Shown: one piece after another, positions 9,644 to 17,939 of the stretch
Numbering within the stretch: position 1 is the stretch's first letter
Layout: each line of letters starts with the position of its first letter
Assembly: GCF_006064855.1 (NCBI RefSeq)
Contig: NZ_CP040753.1
Span: 1,922,001 to 1,986,000 of the forward strand
Length of the DNA stretch: 64,000 bases
Direction of reading: 5' to 3'
DNA from: Sulfitobacter sp. BSw21498
Lineage (GTDB): Bacteria; Pseudomonadota; Alphaproteobacteria; Rhodobacterales; Rhodobacteraceae
The notes under the pieces: generated by a model
The model's database searches: none
What the model saw: the letters and a program-made list of their open reading frames with translations, nothing else
What the model was told of the DNA's origin: nothing
Translations under genes and position numbers: made by a program

Positions 9644-9874
9644 TTGTCAAAGCATACAAAAAAAAATCTGTCTAAAGTCTATGATTCCAAACCGGAAACC
9701 CCGATGGAAAAGACAACGCGTGTCGTGAGACAAATGGTCGACGAAGAAGCGGAGCAGCGACATGCGAAGAACTCTAGATTGCGTACCGCTCGCCTTGAAA
9801 GAGAAGCGCACACGCCATCCGAGACGACAATCAAACCAGTGCGCAAAACGCGCCGCACTGAAACTGGTTCATAG
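9644..9874 (+). CDS. Small charged conserved-type hypothetical protein
   Basis: A 76-residue, strongly charged protein with no membrane segment or signal peptide. It begins at a TTG codon with AAGGAAACTGAAAA upstream, giving SKHTKKNLSKVYD, then PMEKTTRVVRQMVDEEAEQRHAKNSRLR and a long probable helix rich in Arg, Glu and Lys. The even codon use and the single clean frame suggest a real gene. I recognise no function. It stands alone between the racemase remnant and the next small gene. Confidence 0.5.
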   Translation: MSKHTKKNLSKVYDSKPETPMEKTTRVVRQMVDEEAEQRHAKNSRLRTARLEREAHTPSETTIKPVRKTRRTETGS

Positions 9875-10006
9875 CGGCAATCAGGCTCCGGCAGCCTTTC
9901 TTTAAGTCAGATGCTGAACTGCGCAACCAACACTTCAAGCGCACCGAAATTGGCTAGGCCGCACTATGATCTTTTATTTCAACAAACCGTCTTTGAGGTC
10001 CCATTC

Positions 10007-10288
10007 ATGACAAACCCCGAGCATTCATCAGAAAAAATCCACTATATCTGCCAAACATATGTTGAGGTAAAAACCGGACGCAATGGGCAGACAGTCCTGA
10101 AAATTGACAAGCAATTTGAGTATTCCTCAGCGCAGGAGGCCCAGAACCGTGCCGAACGAGAGGCCTTATCTGACGATTGTGCGGGTGCCGACGCTTACGC
10201 CATCGTTGAGGATCAGGACAGTGGCGAAGTTGCCGATCCAAGCTTCCTTGTAAGGCTGGGAAACGTTCCGGGGTTTGACGAATTTTAG
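10007..10288 (+). CDS. Hypothetical protein, 93 residues
   Basis: The ATG at 10007 is preferred over earlier in-frame codons because GAGG lies about 9 bases before it and the sequence from there looks cytoplasmic and folded: MTNPEHSSEKIHYICQTYVEV, then an acidic, alternating stretch with SSAQEAQNRAEREAL and SFLVRLGNVPGFDEF at the end. There is no transmembrane segment, signal or known motif. Function is unknown. Confidence 0.5.
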   Translation: MTNPEHSSEKIHYICQTYVEVKTGRNGQTVLKIDKQFEYSSAQEAQNRAEREALSDDCAGADAYAIVEDQDSGEVADPSFLVRLGNVPGFDEF

Positions 10289-10539
10289 AACTCTGAAGAT
10301 GCCCGCGGCTGGTGCGACGGCAGTAAGTCTGGCCCCTGAACGCTTTCTGCTCGGGCGTCGTGTCATGCAACACGTAAACACTGCGATTGATGCCCTTCGT
10401 CCGGCCAACGTGCGGTCATCATTCTACGCGCGCAACATGGGTTGGCGGCGTAGGAGGTTTGCGGCCTGCTTGGCAGTCGCGAAAGCAACATGCGCGTTTT
10501 GCTCCATCGGGTACGTTTAGGGGTGCGAGCCGCACTGGA
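10289..10539. other. Intergenic region with no recognised gene
   Basis: Between the 93-residue protein gene and the DUF6789-like fragment. Several short overlapping frames exist on both strands but none shows a motif, a good start region or consistent codon use. Confidence 0.4.
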
Positions 10540-10702
10540 TGACTTGATGATCTTGGTCATGGCGATGGCCGGGGCCGGCTTGTTCGGCATGCCCTTTGGG
10601 CTGATGGCACCGATCATGACTTTGGCGTTGCATATCATTTATCGCGTTGTTCTGGGTCTTATCTTTGACCGGTTGGTGACACCAGAGGTTACCTACGCCT
10701 GA
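10540..10702 (+). pseudogene. Fragment of a DUF6789-like membrane protein
   Basis: The readable stretch LMILVMAMAGAGLFGMPFGL and MAPIMTLALHIIYRVVLGLI closely parallels the C-terminal third of the intact protein encoded at 19392-19850 (MPMAGAGLFGMSFGIMAPVMTLVLHLIFGAVLG). The first two thirds of the family are missing, and no ribosome site or N-terminal helices precede it. It looks like the surviving tail of a diverged paralogue. Confidence 0.6.
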
Positions 10703-10728
10703 CAGACGGCTACCGCGCAAACGAAGCT

Positions 10729-11403
10729 TCAAGGTAGTATATTCAGTCCGAACCCCCAGACTGCGAGCGGCACGGGTAAAACTGCCAAAGCGAGGGTCAG
10801 GGCGACACCGAACGGTCGAAAGAGGCGGCTGAGACCTGCAAGAAAAAGGATGCCGCCTCCGCCTCCGATGATCGCATTGCCGGGCAGATTGATGAGCGCC
10901 GCGAGGAAAAAATACCGATACCGCGAAATGACAGGTCGCAACCACCTCGGCGCATGCTCACAGAGCATCGAGACCTGCTCTTCGCGGGTCATCTGGTGCA
11001 TTTTATCGAGCAAGTCTGAAGCGCGGCGCATGTGCAGATCCTCGAACATCCTGCGCAGCCGTCTGTAGGGCATCCATTCACCCGCGCTATAGGCGATCAA
11101 AAGCCCTGCAACCGAAGCCAGATAGATCCACGGCGCGATCCACGATCCGAGAGCCGCAAACATCATCAGGCCGATCTCGATCCCCGGCACGAAGGGGATA
11201 GCGATTAACAGCGCATAGACCAGTAAGACGCCCACCAGCATGCTGATCTGCACCCCAGGATGGATATTAGCCGTCCGGGCAAGGAACCAGTCGACCAGCA
11301 AGTGAATGCCATAAATCAACAGCAGCAAGAGGATCAGGCGCAGGCCCAACCAAACCCACCGCACGCGTCGGCTGGCCGGATGGAGGTCGGAGGACCTACC
11401 CAT
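10729..11403 (-). CDS. TVP38/VTT-like integral membrane protein
   Basis: A 224-residue inner-membrane protein with an N-terminal helix (LILLLLLIYGIHLLVDW), two to three central helices including PFVPGIEIGLMMFAALG and YLASVAGLLIAYSAGEW, a soluble Arg-rich segment (about 115-150), then NLPGNAIIGGGGGILFLAGL and a final helix. The P-x-x-P-G-x-E motif and the G-N-x-x-I-G-G-G-G-G loop resemble the VTT/DedA-type superfamily. No transport substrate can be assigned. It stands alone, leftward, between two degenerate rightward genes. Confidence 0.6.
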   Translation of the reverse strand: MGRSSDLHPASRRVRWVWLGLRLILLLLLIYGIHLLVDWFLARTANIHPGVQISMLVGVLLVYALLIAIPFVPGIEIGLMMFAALGSWIAPWIYLASVAGLLIAYSAGEWMPYRRLRRMFEDLHMRRASDLLDKMHQMTREEQVSMLCEHAPRWLRPVISRYRYFFLAALINLPGNAIIGGGGGILFLAGLSRLFRPFGVALTLALAVLPVPLAVWGFGLNILP

Positions 11404-11657
11404 CTCGCTTCAAGGCGACGTGGCAATCGGTGGGCTTGGTATGGGTCATACTTCGCACGGGTGATCTCCCTTTTTGCAATCAATCTTGGCCCGCGATCCG
11501 GTAAGCGAAGACAAGTACTATCCTATCAAGAAAACCTGCCTTTGAACGAGGAGGATTAGATTTATCCCTGCCTGTCCTCACGGAATGGTGTCGCCCCATG
11601 GTGAAACGTTCCGTCTGTTCAGATGTCACCCATCTATGACAACAAGGAGGATGACAA

Positions 11658-12113
11658 GTGAAACGATCGACGATGCCCGGCACGTTGGTTCTGTCTTTGG
11701 CTGCGACGGGGTCGGTCGCGCAGGGCATGCCTTTCGGCTTAGAAGAAGATGTGGACTTACCTGGATGAAAGTAAACTCGCCGGGCCGGGCATGATCCGTG
11801 CCACACCCTATGAGGGCACTGATCCACATCGCATGATGCTTGAGACCCCTACACCACCGCAGAGATCGACGGCCACGAGCGCGACCTCATCGTAAAGCGG
11901 AACTTTGGCCCCAAAGGGGTCGCTGAAGACGAAGTTATGCGCAACCCGGATTGGTACTGGGTCAAACACCTGCCCGATGGCGCGCTTGATCAAACACCTG
12001 ATGGCGTCGCGATGGCTCGGCGGGTGGCTAAGGGAATGGACGAGGGCTGCATCGCCTGCCACAAGTCTGCAGGGGAGGATATGGTTTTTGCTTCCGGCCA
12101 CCTCGCTGCCTGA
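11658..12113 (+). pseudogene. Cytochrome P460-type c-heme protein, frameshifted
   Basis: A GTG start follows an excellent AAGGAGG. A signal-like segment (MPGTLVLSLAATGSVAQG) leads into SEEDV-like sequence. The frame then changes near 11745 (continuing MWTYLDESKLAGPGMIRATPYEGTDPH) and again near 11853 (continuing YTTAEIDGHERDLIVKRNF, DWYWVKHLPDGAL, GCIACHKSAGEDMVF). The heme motif CIACH is intact in the third segment. P460 proteins are periplasmic oxidases of hydroxylamine-type substrates. With two frame changes the gene is probably dead unless the assembly has errors here. Confidence 0.75.
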
Positions 12114-12220
12114 GCCATTGCTTCTAAGCAGTGGATAGGGAGACCTGCGTCTGACCGGCGCGGGGCGCACTGCCTCATCGGGGTGAGAACGTGACCCCGA
12201 CCTGTAACCGGAGAACCTTG

Positions 12221-13042
12221 ATGCCATCTATGTTGAAAAATCGCTGCGACAGGTTGCTCAGCCGAGTTGGACGACGCATGGCGCGCGCTCTGAACCGGCC
12301 AAGCGTCGGCTATGCCCCTTTTACCCCGTCTGATTTCAACACCCTGTGCCAAACTTTGCGTCCCGGCGATGTGCTGCTGGTGGAAGGACAGGAACGCATT
12401 TCAAACGCCATCAAGTATCTGACCCAATCCACTTGGTCTCATGCGGCGATGTACATCGGGGACAGCCTTGACACCCTTTCCAATGACGCGGAGCCCCATC
12501 GCCTGATTGAGGTCAATCTCGGCGAAGGATGTGTCACTGCGCCGGTATCGAAATACGCGCGCTTCAATACCCGGATTTGCCGCCCCGTTGGCCTGACGCC
12601 GCAGGAGTGCCGCGCGGTTACCGATTTTATGAAAGCGCGTGTGGGAATGAAGTACGACTTGCGGCACATCTTCGATCTCTTGCGCTATTTCTTTCCGACC
12701 CCGCCAGTTCCGGTCAGGTGGCGCAGGCGCATGCTGGCGTTCGGGTCGGGCGACCCGACGCGGGCCATCTGTTCGTCGCTGATCGCGCAGGCGTTTCAAT
12801 CCGTCCGCTATCCGATCTTGCCCGATGCGCGCACCATAAAGGCGCGCCAAGGATCGCGGTTCGCCCGCAAGGAGGTCCTGCATATCCGGCACCACTCGCT
12901 ATTTGCACCGCGAGATTTCGACCTATCCCCTTATTTCCAGATCGTAAAACCACGCCTGAACGAGGGCTTTGATCCTCACCTTTTGGAATGGTCCACTGAA
13001 GAGGCTTCGTCCGCGCAGGTTGTCGGGGCTCCGGCAGATTAA
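12221..13042 (+). CDS. YiiX/YebB-like permuted NlpC/P60 family cysteine hydrolase
   Basis: A 273-residue protein of the circularly permuted papain-like family (YiiX/YebB, LRAT-like fold), predicted to act on amide or ester bonds. Supporting motifs are LRPGDVLLVEG at 46-56, the probable catalytic His74 in TWSHAAMYIG, IEVNLGEG near 96-103, and the probable nucleophile Cys184 in AICSSLIAQAF. ATG 12221 follows GGAG by 7 bases; an upstream GTG at 12191 is less likely. There is no clear signal peptide, but the N terminus is Arg-rich. It stands alone next to the P460 remnant, and its substrate is unknown. Confidence 0.72.
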   Translation: MPSMLKNRCDRLLSRVGRRMARALNRPSVGYAPFTPSDFNTLCQTLRPGDVLLVEGQERISNAIKYLTQSTWSHAAMYIGDSLDTLSNDAEPHRLIEVNLGEGCVTAPVSKYARFNTRICRPVGLTPQECRAVTDFMKARVGMKYDLRHIFDLLRYFFPTPPVPVRWRRRMLAFGSGDPTRAICSSLIAQAFQSVRYPILPDARTIKARQGSRFARKEVLHIRHHSLFAPRDFDLSPYFQIVKPRLNEGFDPHLLEWSTEEASSAQVVGAPAD

Positions 13043-13759
13043 ACGAACGGGGGGCGACACGCAGATGGGCCGAGCAAGCGATGTTAGCTAATCTGTCAGC
13101 TGCAAATCCCGTCCCGCATCAGACGCGCACCCCCCCTTCTTCACTGTAACAAATCACACGGACGATGGGCCTGCGCGGCGCTGTGGTGGGTCACGATCCC
13201 GCGACAAAATCCATATCGGCTTGGCAACGTGGATTGCACGAAATAGCTGGCCATGAATCTGCCTCCAGCTGGCGCTCAAGCCATCGAATAGTAATGCAAT
13301 TAATGGAACCTCTAAATTGCTACATTCTCGTCTCGCCGGTATCGTAGCGACACGTATCGGTGAGCCGAGTTACTTTGTCAAAAGCCGTACCGGCTACGAA
13401 GACCTCCGTCTTGATACCTCCGTTACCACCAGCGTCGTCCATGCTGAAGGCGCCGGCCCTACTCGACCCGATAGCCGCCCCGGCGACCTGCGGCTCAAAC
13501 CTTCACGCGAGGCAGTCACCCAACGGCCAACCTCTCCACCCGTAGCGCTGTCAGCAGTATGGGCGAAGGTTTCCCCTAAGGCGGCTTTGGAGCGGGCAAC
13601 GACCCACGCTGGCCTGCCCCCCAGCTTCAACGCGAAGCTTTCTGGGTCGGGGCCGAAAGGTGCCGGACCCTTCTTTCGACCGACTGCCAAGAGCCAAAAA
13701 GGATCATGTTGACTTGGGAAAGCGGTGAAGCAGCGAATAACAGTCAATGGCGCGCGTCT
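13043..13759. other. Long intergenic stretch, no gene recognised
   Basis: About 700 bases between the YiiX-like gene and the end of the mer-associated oxidoreductase gene. Overlapping frames on both strands reach 117-131 codons, but they lack motifs, have Arg/Pro/Ser-rich compositions typical of out-of-frame high-GC DNA, and have no good starts. It may contain decayed sequence. I cannot assign it. Confidence 0.4.
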
Positions 13760-15106
13760 CTATAGCATCGAACCGATATCCGATGCCCCCGTTGGATAGG
13801 CCGCCGGCATCATCTTGATTTGATCGACGGTGAGCCCCAACTTGATCGCCAAAGAAAAGATATTGATGAGCTCCGCGTAGTCCGGACCGAACATATGTGC
13901 GCCCAAGATCTTGCCCTCTGTATCCGAGATGATCTTGGCACCTGCATGGGTCTCGCCCAAGCGTTTCTGAGAGAACCAGCCGGAAGTATCCGTGAATGAC
14001 ACCTCTACATCGCCGGTCTCGCGCGCTTCCTCTTCCAACATGCCGACCCGTGCGAGTTCGGGAATGGTGAATACCACGCTGGGCACGCCCGTGTAATCCG
14101 GCTCGATCTGCTTGCCTTTCAGCATGTTGGAGGTGGCGATCTTGCCTTCGAAGACAGCCACCGGAGTCAAAGGTTTGCCCGGAGAGGCCGCGGCGTCTCC
14201 GGCGGCGTAGACGCGGGGGTTGGAGGTGGATTGCAGCCAAGGGGTGACCTTCACGCCGCCATTATCCGTGTCGATCCCCGCAGCGTTCAGATCTAACCCA
14301 TCGACAGCCGGCACTCGACCTGCGCCGTGGACCACGAGGTCGGCCTCTTTGACATGAGTATTGCCGTTTTTGCTGTAGAAGATGCGCTGCGCCTTGCCTG
14401 CATTTTCAATCTTTTCGGGGGTTGCTCCGGAAATGATTTCGATCCCCGCCGCGCGGCTGCGCTCCAGCAGCATCTCGACAAGATCAGGATCGAACATCTT
14501 GAGCTGCCGTGCGCCGTGATCAAGGATCGTGACCTCGGCACCCGCACGGACAGCGATATGAGCAAATTCGAAGGAGATGTAGCCACCCCCAACGAAGATG
14601 ATGCGCTTTGGCAGTTCCGGCAGGTTCAAAAAGTCTGTGCTGTCGATGAGGCACTCGGCACCGGGAAAATCCAGTGGCCGCGGTTTGGCACCTGTGGCGA
14701 TCAATGCATGACCGAAAGTGATTTCGCCATGGCCTTCGATCTCGATCCGATCCTCTGCGGTGAATCGCCCCGCCCCATGCAAGGTTTGCACACCGGCCTT
14801 CTTCAGCCCGTCTTCCATATTCTCCGGCACCGGATCGGTGAAGCTTTCCTTGTGTCTCATAAGCGCAGACCAGTCGATCCGCGTGTCACCCGTAACGCCC
14901 CTCCCCTTGAGCAAACGAGCAGCATCGATCGCCTCGGCCCCGGCGCGCAGCATCTTCTTTGGATCGCAGCCCCGCAGGGCGCAGGTGCCGCCGTAGGGCA
15001 ATTCGTCCACGATGGCGACGGACCAGCCCGCGCGCGCGGCCTTCTTTGCGGCGTTGACCCCGGCCATGCCGGCGCCGATTACGATCAGATCAACAGTTTC
15101 AGTCAT
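13760..15106 (-). CDS. Pyridine nucleotide-disulfide oxidoreductase of the mer operon
   Basis: A 448-residue FAD flavoprotein of the glutathione reductase/dihydrolipoamide dehydrogenase class. The FAD site GAGMAGVNAA is at 11-20, the redox-active pair Cys42-x4-Cys47 in GGTCALRGC, the NAD(P)-binding GGGYISFEFAH in the middle, and YAAGDAAA in the second FAD segment. The usual C-terminal His-Pro of the active site is replaced (AAYPTGASD), and there is no vicinal CysCys tail, so it is not a second MerA. It is the last gene of the leftward mer cluster, 45 bases after the small membrane protein gene. A role in thiol or electron supply during mercury stress is inference. Confidence 0.85.
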   Translation of the reverse strand: MTETVDLIVIGAGMAGVNAAKKAARAGWSVAIVDELPYGGTCALRGCDPKKMLRAGAEAIDAARLLKGRGVTGDTRIDWSALMRHKESFTDPVPENMEDGLKKAGVQTLHGAGRFTAEDRIEIEGHGEITFGHALIATGAKPRPLDFPGAECLIDSTDFLNLPELPKRIIFVGGGYISFEFAHIAVRAGAEVTILDHGARQLKMFDPDLVEMLLERSRAAGIEIISGATPEKIENAGKAQRIFYSKNGNTHVKEADLVVHGAGRVPAVDGLDLNAAGIDTDNGGVKVTPWLQSTSNPRVYAAGDAAASPGKPLTPVAVFEGKIATSNMLKGKQIEPDYTGVPSVVFTIPELARVGMLEEEARETGDVEVSFTDTSGWFSQKRLGETHAGAKIISDTEGKILGAHMFGPDYAELINIFSLAIKLGLTVDQIKMMPAAYPTGASDIGSML

Positions 15107-15151
15107 GAAGTTTCCTTGTATTCGAGAGTCCGGAAGGCGTCTGTTGCAAGC

Positions 15152-15514
15152 TCAACGATATTGGCCGAGCATTCGTTCACTGAGCCACCAGATCACAGCC
15201 ATCCCGAGACCCGTCGTTAGGCCCAACCAGAGCCAGCCCTGTTCCCCAAGCGACAGCAAGCCGGACCCATGGCCCAGCACCGGCAGAATCATGGCCAGTA
15301 AAAACGGGCCGGTATAGCGGCAATGCACACGCCCGCAGCGGCGAGAGTTTGCCACGCAGGCCCCACCCATCCAAGCCAGCGCGGCGACCCAGATGACAGT
15401 TTTGACCCCATCGCCAAGGGGGATGGCTACCAGCATGGCACCAAGCGGCAGCCACCACGCAAGGATACTGTTTCGCATCGTGCCGAGCAGGTCTTTCGAA
15501 GATCGGTCTATCAT
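15152..15514 (-). CDS. Small Cys-containing membrane protein of the mer operon
   Basis: A 120-residue protein with about four hydrophobic segments (ILAWWLPLGAMLVAIPLG, TVIWVAALAWMGGACVA, PFLLAMILPVL, WLWLGLTTGLGMAVIWWL). Between helices two and three lies ACVANSRRCGRVHCRYTGP, with three cysteines and a histidine, which could bind a soft metal. ATG 15514 lies 4 bases after the merA stop, so it is translationally close to merA. Similar small proteins accompany alphaproteobacterial mer loci, but their function is not established. A longer start overlapping merA is unlikely. Confidence 0.7.
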   Translation of the reverse strand: MIDRSSKDLLGTMRNSILAWWLPLGAMLVAIPLGDGVKTVIWVAALAWMGGACVANSRRCGRVHCRYTGPFLLAMILPVLGHGSGLLSLGEQGWLWLGLTTGLGMAVIWWLSERMLGQYR

Positions 15515-15518
15515 ATTT

Positions 15519-16934
15519 TCACCCCGCGCAGCAGGACAGGGCGGCCACGTCCTTCTCAAAGGTCAGTGCCGCCAGTTTCAGCCCTTCGACGGTGGTGAGA
15601 TAGGGCATGATCGTATCGCCAAGTTCCTCGTAAGTCAGCCCGGCCTTCAGGGCCATGGCCGCGGTCTGGATGCTGTCGGCCCCTTCCGGCGCGATGATCT
15701 GTGCGCCGAGCAGACGCTTGCTTCCCGCTTCGGCCACCAGCTTGATCAACCCGCGCGTATCGCGGGCCGCCAACGCACGCGGCACGGCATCAAGTGGCAG
15801 AACGGAGGTCACGACCTCAAGCCCATCTGCGCGGGCCTGCGCCTCACTAAGCCCGACACCGGCCACCTGCGGATCAGAAAAGACGACCCAAGGCATGGAT
15901 GCGTTTTCGTAGCTGCGTGTTCCACCAGCCACGGCATTTTGGGCGGCGATCTTGGCACCATAAGCCGCCATATAGACGAACTGGTCGCGGCCGGTGACAT
16001 CGCCTGCCGCCCAGATGTTGGGGTTCGTGGTGCGCATCTGGGGGTCGGTCTCGATGCTCCCGCGCGCATCCACCGCAATTTCTGCGGCAGCGAGGTTCAG
16101 CCCGTCACTGTTTGACACGCGGCCAGTTGCGAGGACGAGCTTCTCTGCTGTCAGCACGGGACCTTCTGACAGATGCAGCGCGATGGCGGCGTCTTGCTTG
16201 GAGATGCGATCATAGCTTTTTGCACGCACCAGTCGGATGCCCTCGTCGGCCAAGTAGCCCTCAAGCGCCGCCGAAACCTCGGGCTCCGCTTCGGGAAGCA
16301 CGCCACGGCGGCTGACAAGTGTTACGTCGACACCGGCGCGCGCGAAAAGCTGCGCCAGTTCCACACCGATATAGCCCGCGCCGAGGACCAGCATGGAGGC
16401 TGGCAGAGCGGTCAACTCCAGCGCTGACGTGCTGTCGAGCGTATCAACTTCTTCAATCCCCGGGATCGCCGGCACATGCGGGCGGGAGCCGGTGGCGATG
16501 ATGAGTTTTCCCGCTGGGAAGAGGCTGCCATCGACCCTCAACTTGCCTTCATCATCGAATGTCGCCCGACCTTCGACGTAATCGACATTCTCATGACGGG
16601 GCAGCACATCGGCGTATTTCGCCCTGCGCAACTCTTCGACCAGCGCCTGTTTCTGCGCAACTGTAGCCGCCCAGTCGGTCACGCGGGCCTCGGCCTCAAT
16701 TCCATCAAATCGACCCGCCGCACGCGTGTGATGCAGGCTCTCGACCGCGCGGATCAGGGCTTTGGACGGCACGCAGCCCACGTTGACGCAGGTGCCGCCG
16801 ATGGTGCCTGCACCGATCAGCGCCACGCGGGAACCGGCCTCGGCGGCGGTAATAGCGGCGGAGAAGCCAGCGGAGCCGGCACCGATCACGGCGAGATCAT
16901 AGAGGCCGTTCTGGGGTGAATTGCTATCTTTCAT
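15519..16934 (-). CDS. merA: Mercury(II) reductase
   Basis: A cytosolic FAD enzyme of 471 residues reducing Hg(II) to Hg(0) with NADPH. The FAD motif GAGSAGFSAA is near 18-27, the active-site pair is Cys49-Cys54 in GGTCVNVGCVPSK, GAGYIGVELAQ binds NADPH, WAAGDVTGRDQFVY is in the second FAD site, and the C-terminal vicinal pair is Cys468-Cys469 (SCCAG), diagnostic of MerA. It is the short form without an N-terminal HMA (NmerA) domain. The ATG at 16932-16934 overlaps the merF stop by ATGA. Ninety further in-frame upstream codons belong to other genes and are rejected. Confidence 0.97.
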   Translation of the reverse strand: MKDSNSPQNGLYDLAVIGAGSAGFSAAITAAEAGSRVALIGAGTIGGTCVNVGCVPSKALIRAVESLHHTRAAGRFDGIEAEARVTDWAATVAQKQALVEELRRAKYADVLPRHENVDYVEGRATFDDEGKLRVDGSLFPAGKLIIATGSRPHVPAIPGIEEVDTLDSTSALELTALPASMLVLGAGYIGVELAQLFARAGVDVTLVSRRGVLPEAEPEVSAALEGYLADEGIRLVRAKSYDRISKQDAAIALHLSEGPVLTAEKLVLATGRVSNSDGLNLAAAEIAVDARGSIETDPQMRTTNPNIWAAGDVTGRDQFVYMAAYGAKIAAQNAVAGGTRSYENASMPWVVFSDPQVAGVGLSEAQARADGLEVVTSVLPLDAVPRALAARDTRGLIKLVAEAGSKRLLGAQIIAPEGADSIQTAAMALKAGLTYEELGDTIMPYLTTVEGLKLAALTFEKDVAALSCCAG

Positions 16935-17167
16935 GAGGGGTTCTCCGCATTGCGGCGCTTCCAGAGCGCGTAAATTGTAATACCGATAAAGATGGCGAGC
17001 GCGGGCAGCAGCACGTAGTCGAGCCAGCCCAGCATCGCCGAAAGTCCAACCACGCCGAACAAAATGACCAGCACAGGCGTGAAACAGCAAAGGGCGACAA
17101 TCACCGTGCCGATAAGACCAACCTTGAGCAGACGGCTCTGGTTGTCGGCTGCCTTTGCCTCCTTCAC
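16931..17167 (-). CDS. merF: Mercury transport protein MerF, lacking the C-terminal Cys pair
   Basis: A 78-residue inner-membrane protein with two helices that passes Hg(II) to the cytosol. LCCFTPVLVILFGVVGLSA carries the vicinal pair Cys27-Cys28 in helix 1, and YVLLPALAIFIGITIYALW is helix 2. Canonical MerF has a second Cys pair after helix 2; here the tail is WKRRNAENPS with no cysteine. It starts with GTG, overlapping the merP stop (GTGA), and overlaps merA (ATGA), so the three genes are translationally coupled. Confidence 0.93.
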   Translation of the reverse strand: MKEAKAADNQSRLLKVGLIGTVIVALCCFTPVLVILFGVVGLSAMLGWLDYVLLPALAIFIGITIYALWKRRNAENPS

Positions 17168-17460
17168 GATCCGCTCTCCGCGGCCAATGACGCGCCATAG
17201 CCAACGCCAGTCACGGCAGCGACGATGGCCTCCGGGTCGGTGAGCACATCATCATAGCGCAGGACATAAAGACCGTTTTCCGCATCGCCCTCAATGAACT
17301 CAAGGATTTCGACGCTTTTCACGCGCTTCATGGCGGTGGCGACGATGTAGCTGCACGAAGGGCAAGTGAGCCCCTCGACATCGACGCGTGTGGTGGCCTC
17401 TGCGGCCATTGCTGCGCCGGCAGAAAGGATAAGCGCAGTGGTGGAGATAAGAAGTTTCAT
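17164..17460 (-). CDS. merP: Periplasmic mercury-binding protein MerP
   Basis: A 98-residue protein: signal peptide to about residue 20 (LILSAGAAMAA), then a heavy-metal-associated domain with the metal-binding motif GLTCPSC (Cys33, Cys36) and the usual beta-alpha-beta-beta-alpha-beta pattern ending VTGVGYGASL. It binds Hg(II) in the periplasm and hands it to MerT or MerF. The ATG at 17458-17460 is the only start giving a proper signal peptide. It lies 14 bases after merT and overlaps merF by four. Confidence 0.95.
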   Translation of the reverse strand: MKLLISTTALILSAGAAMAAEATTRVDVEGLTCPSCSYIVATAMKRVKSVEILEFIEGDAENGLYVLRYDDVLTDPEAIVAAVTGVGYGASLAAESGS

Positions 17461-17474
17461 GGGAGACCTCATGG

Positions 17475-17864
17475 TCAGAATGTCAAAAGGAAGGGCGAGA
17501 GTGCCGGAAAGGTCAGGGCAAGAAGCACAACAAGCGAAGCGCCCCAAAGCAGCCCGCGCATCAGCCCGCGATCGATCGGGCGCGCACAGGTGCCGTCCGC
17601 GCAGGCGTCACTAGGGACCGGGCGGTAGGCTTTCCAGAACCCGTAGGCGAGCGCCACTGCCGCGAAGCTCAAGGTCACCCACTTGTAGGCATAAAGGGCA
17701 GTAAGTTGACCGATAAAGACCCCGGTCACACCCAGACTGACCAGAACAAGTGGTAGGATGCAGCAGGAGGTCATGGCGAGCGCGCCGACCACGCCAGCGC
17801 CTGTGGCGAACCAACCGGATCGGTCCTCGTGCTGGTCTGTGGTCGCGGTGGTGTGATCTATCAT
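17475..17864 (-). CDS. merT: Mercuric transport protein MerT
   Basis: A 129-residue inner-membrane protein with three hydrophobic helices. The vicinal pair Cys34-Cys35 (TSCCILPLVLVSLG) is in helix 1, and a loop pair Cys90-x4-Cys95 (DACADGTC) lies between helices 2 and 3, as in classical MerT. It takes Hg(II) from MerP and delivers it to the cytosolic reductase. First gene of the leftward mer transcript, read from the MerR-controlled promoter in the 75-bp gap to merR. Confidence 0.96.
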   Translation of the reverse strand: MIDHTTATTDQHEDRSGWFATGAGVVGALAMTSCCILPLVLVSLGVTGVFIGQLTALYAYKWVTLSFAAVALAYGFWKAYRPVPSDACADGTCARPIDRGLMRGLLWGASLVVLLALTFPALSPFLLTF

Positions 17865-17897
17865 CGCTTTGCTCTTTGTTGCCCTGTGATGACTTGC

Positions 17898-17928
17898 AAG
17901 ATAGGGTCTGTAGCAACTACAGGATCAA
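17898..17928 (-). promoter_or_regulatory. MerR-type promoter/operator for merTPFA
   Basis: On the minus strand a -35-like TTGATC (17923-17928) and a -10-like TATCTT (17898-17903) are separated by 19 bases, the over-long spacer that MerR-family activators untwist. Within it lies the perfect dyad CTGTAGTTGCTACAG (17908-17922), the expected MerR operator position. It lies between divergent merR and merT and should also repress merR. Confidence 0.88.
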
Positions 17929-17939
17929 GGAGAAAAAGC

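Noticed and set aside
13317..13747. Frames of 117-131 codons before the mer locus
   Set aside because: Overlap on both strands with Pro/Ser/Arg-rich translations, no motif or start support; more likely non-coding or decayed sequence.
16935..17204. Longer merA reading extending 90 codons upstream
   Set aside because: Overlaps merF and merP in another frame; residues are not NmerA-like and no ribosome site is present. The ATG at 16934 couples to merF.
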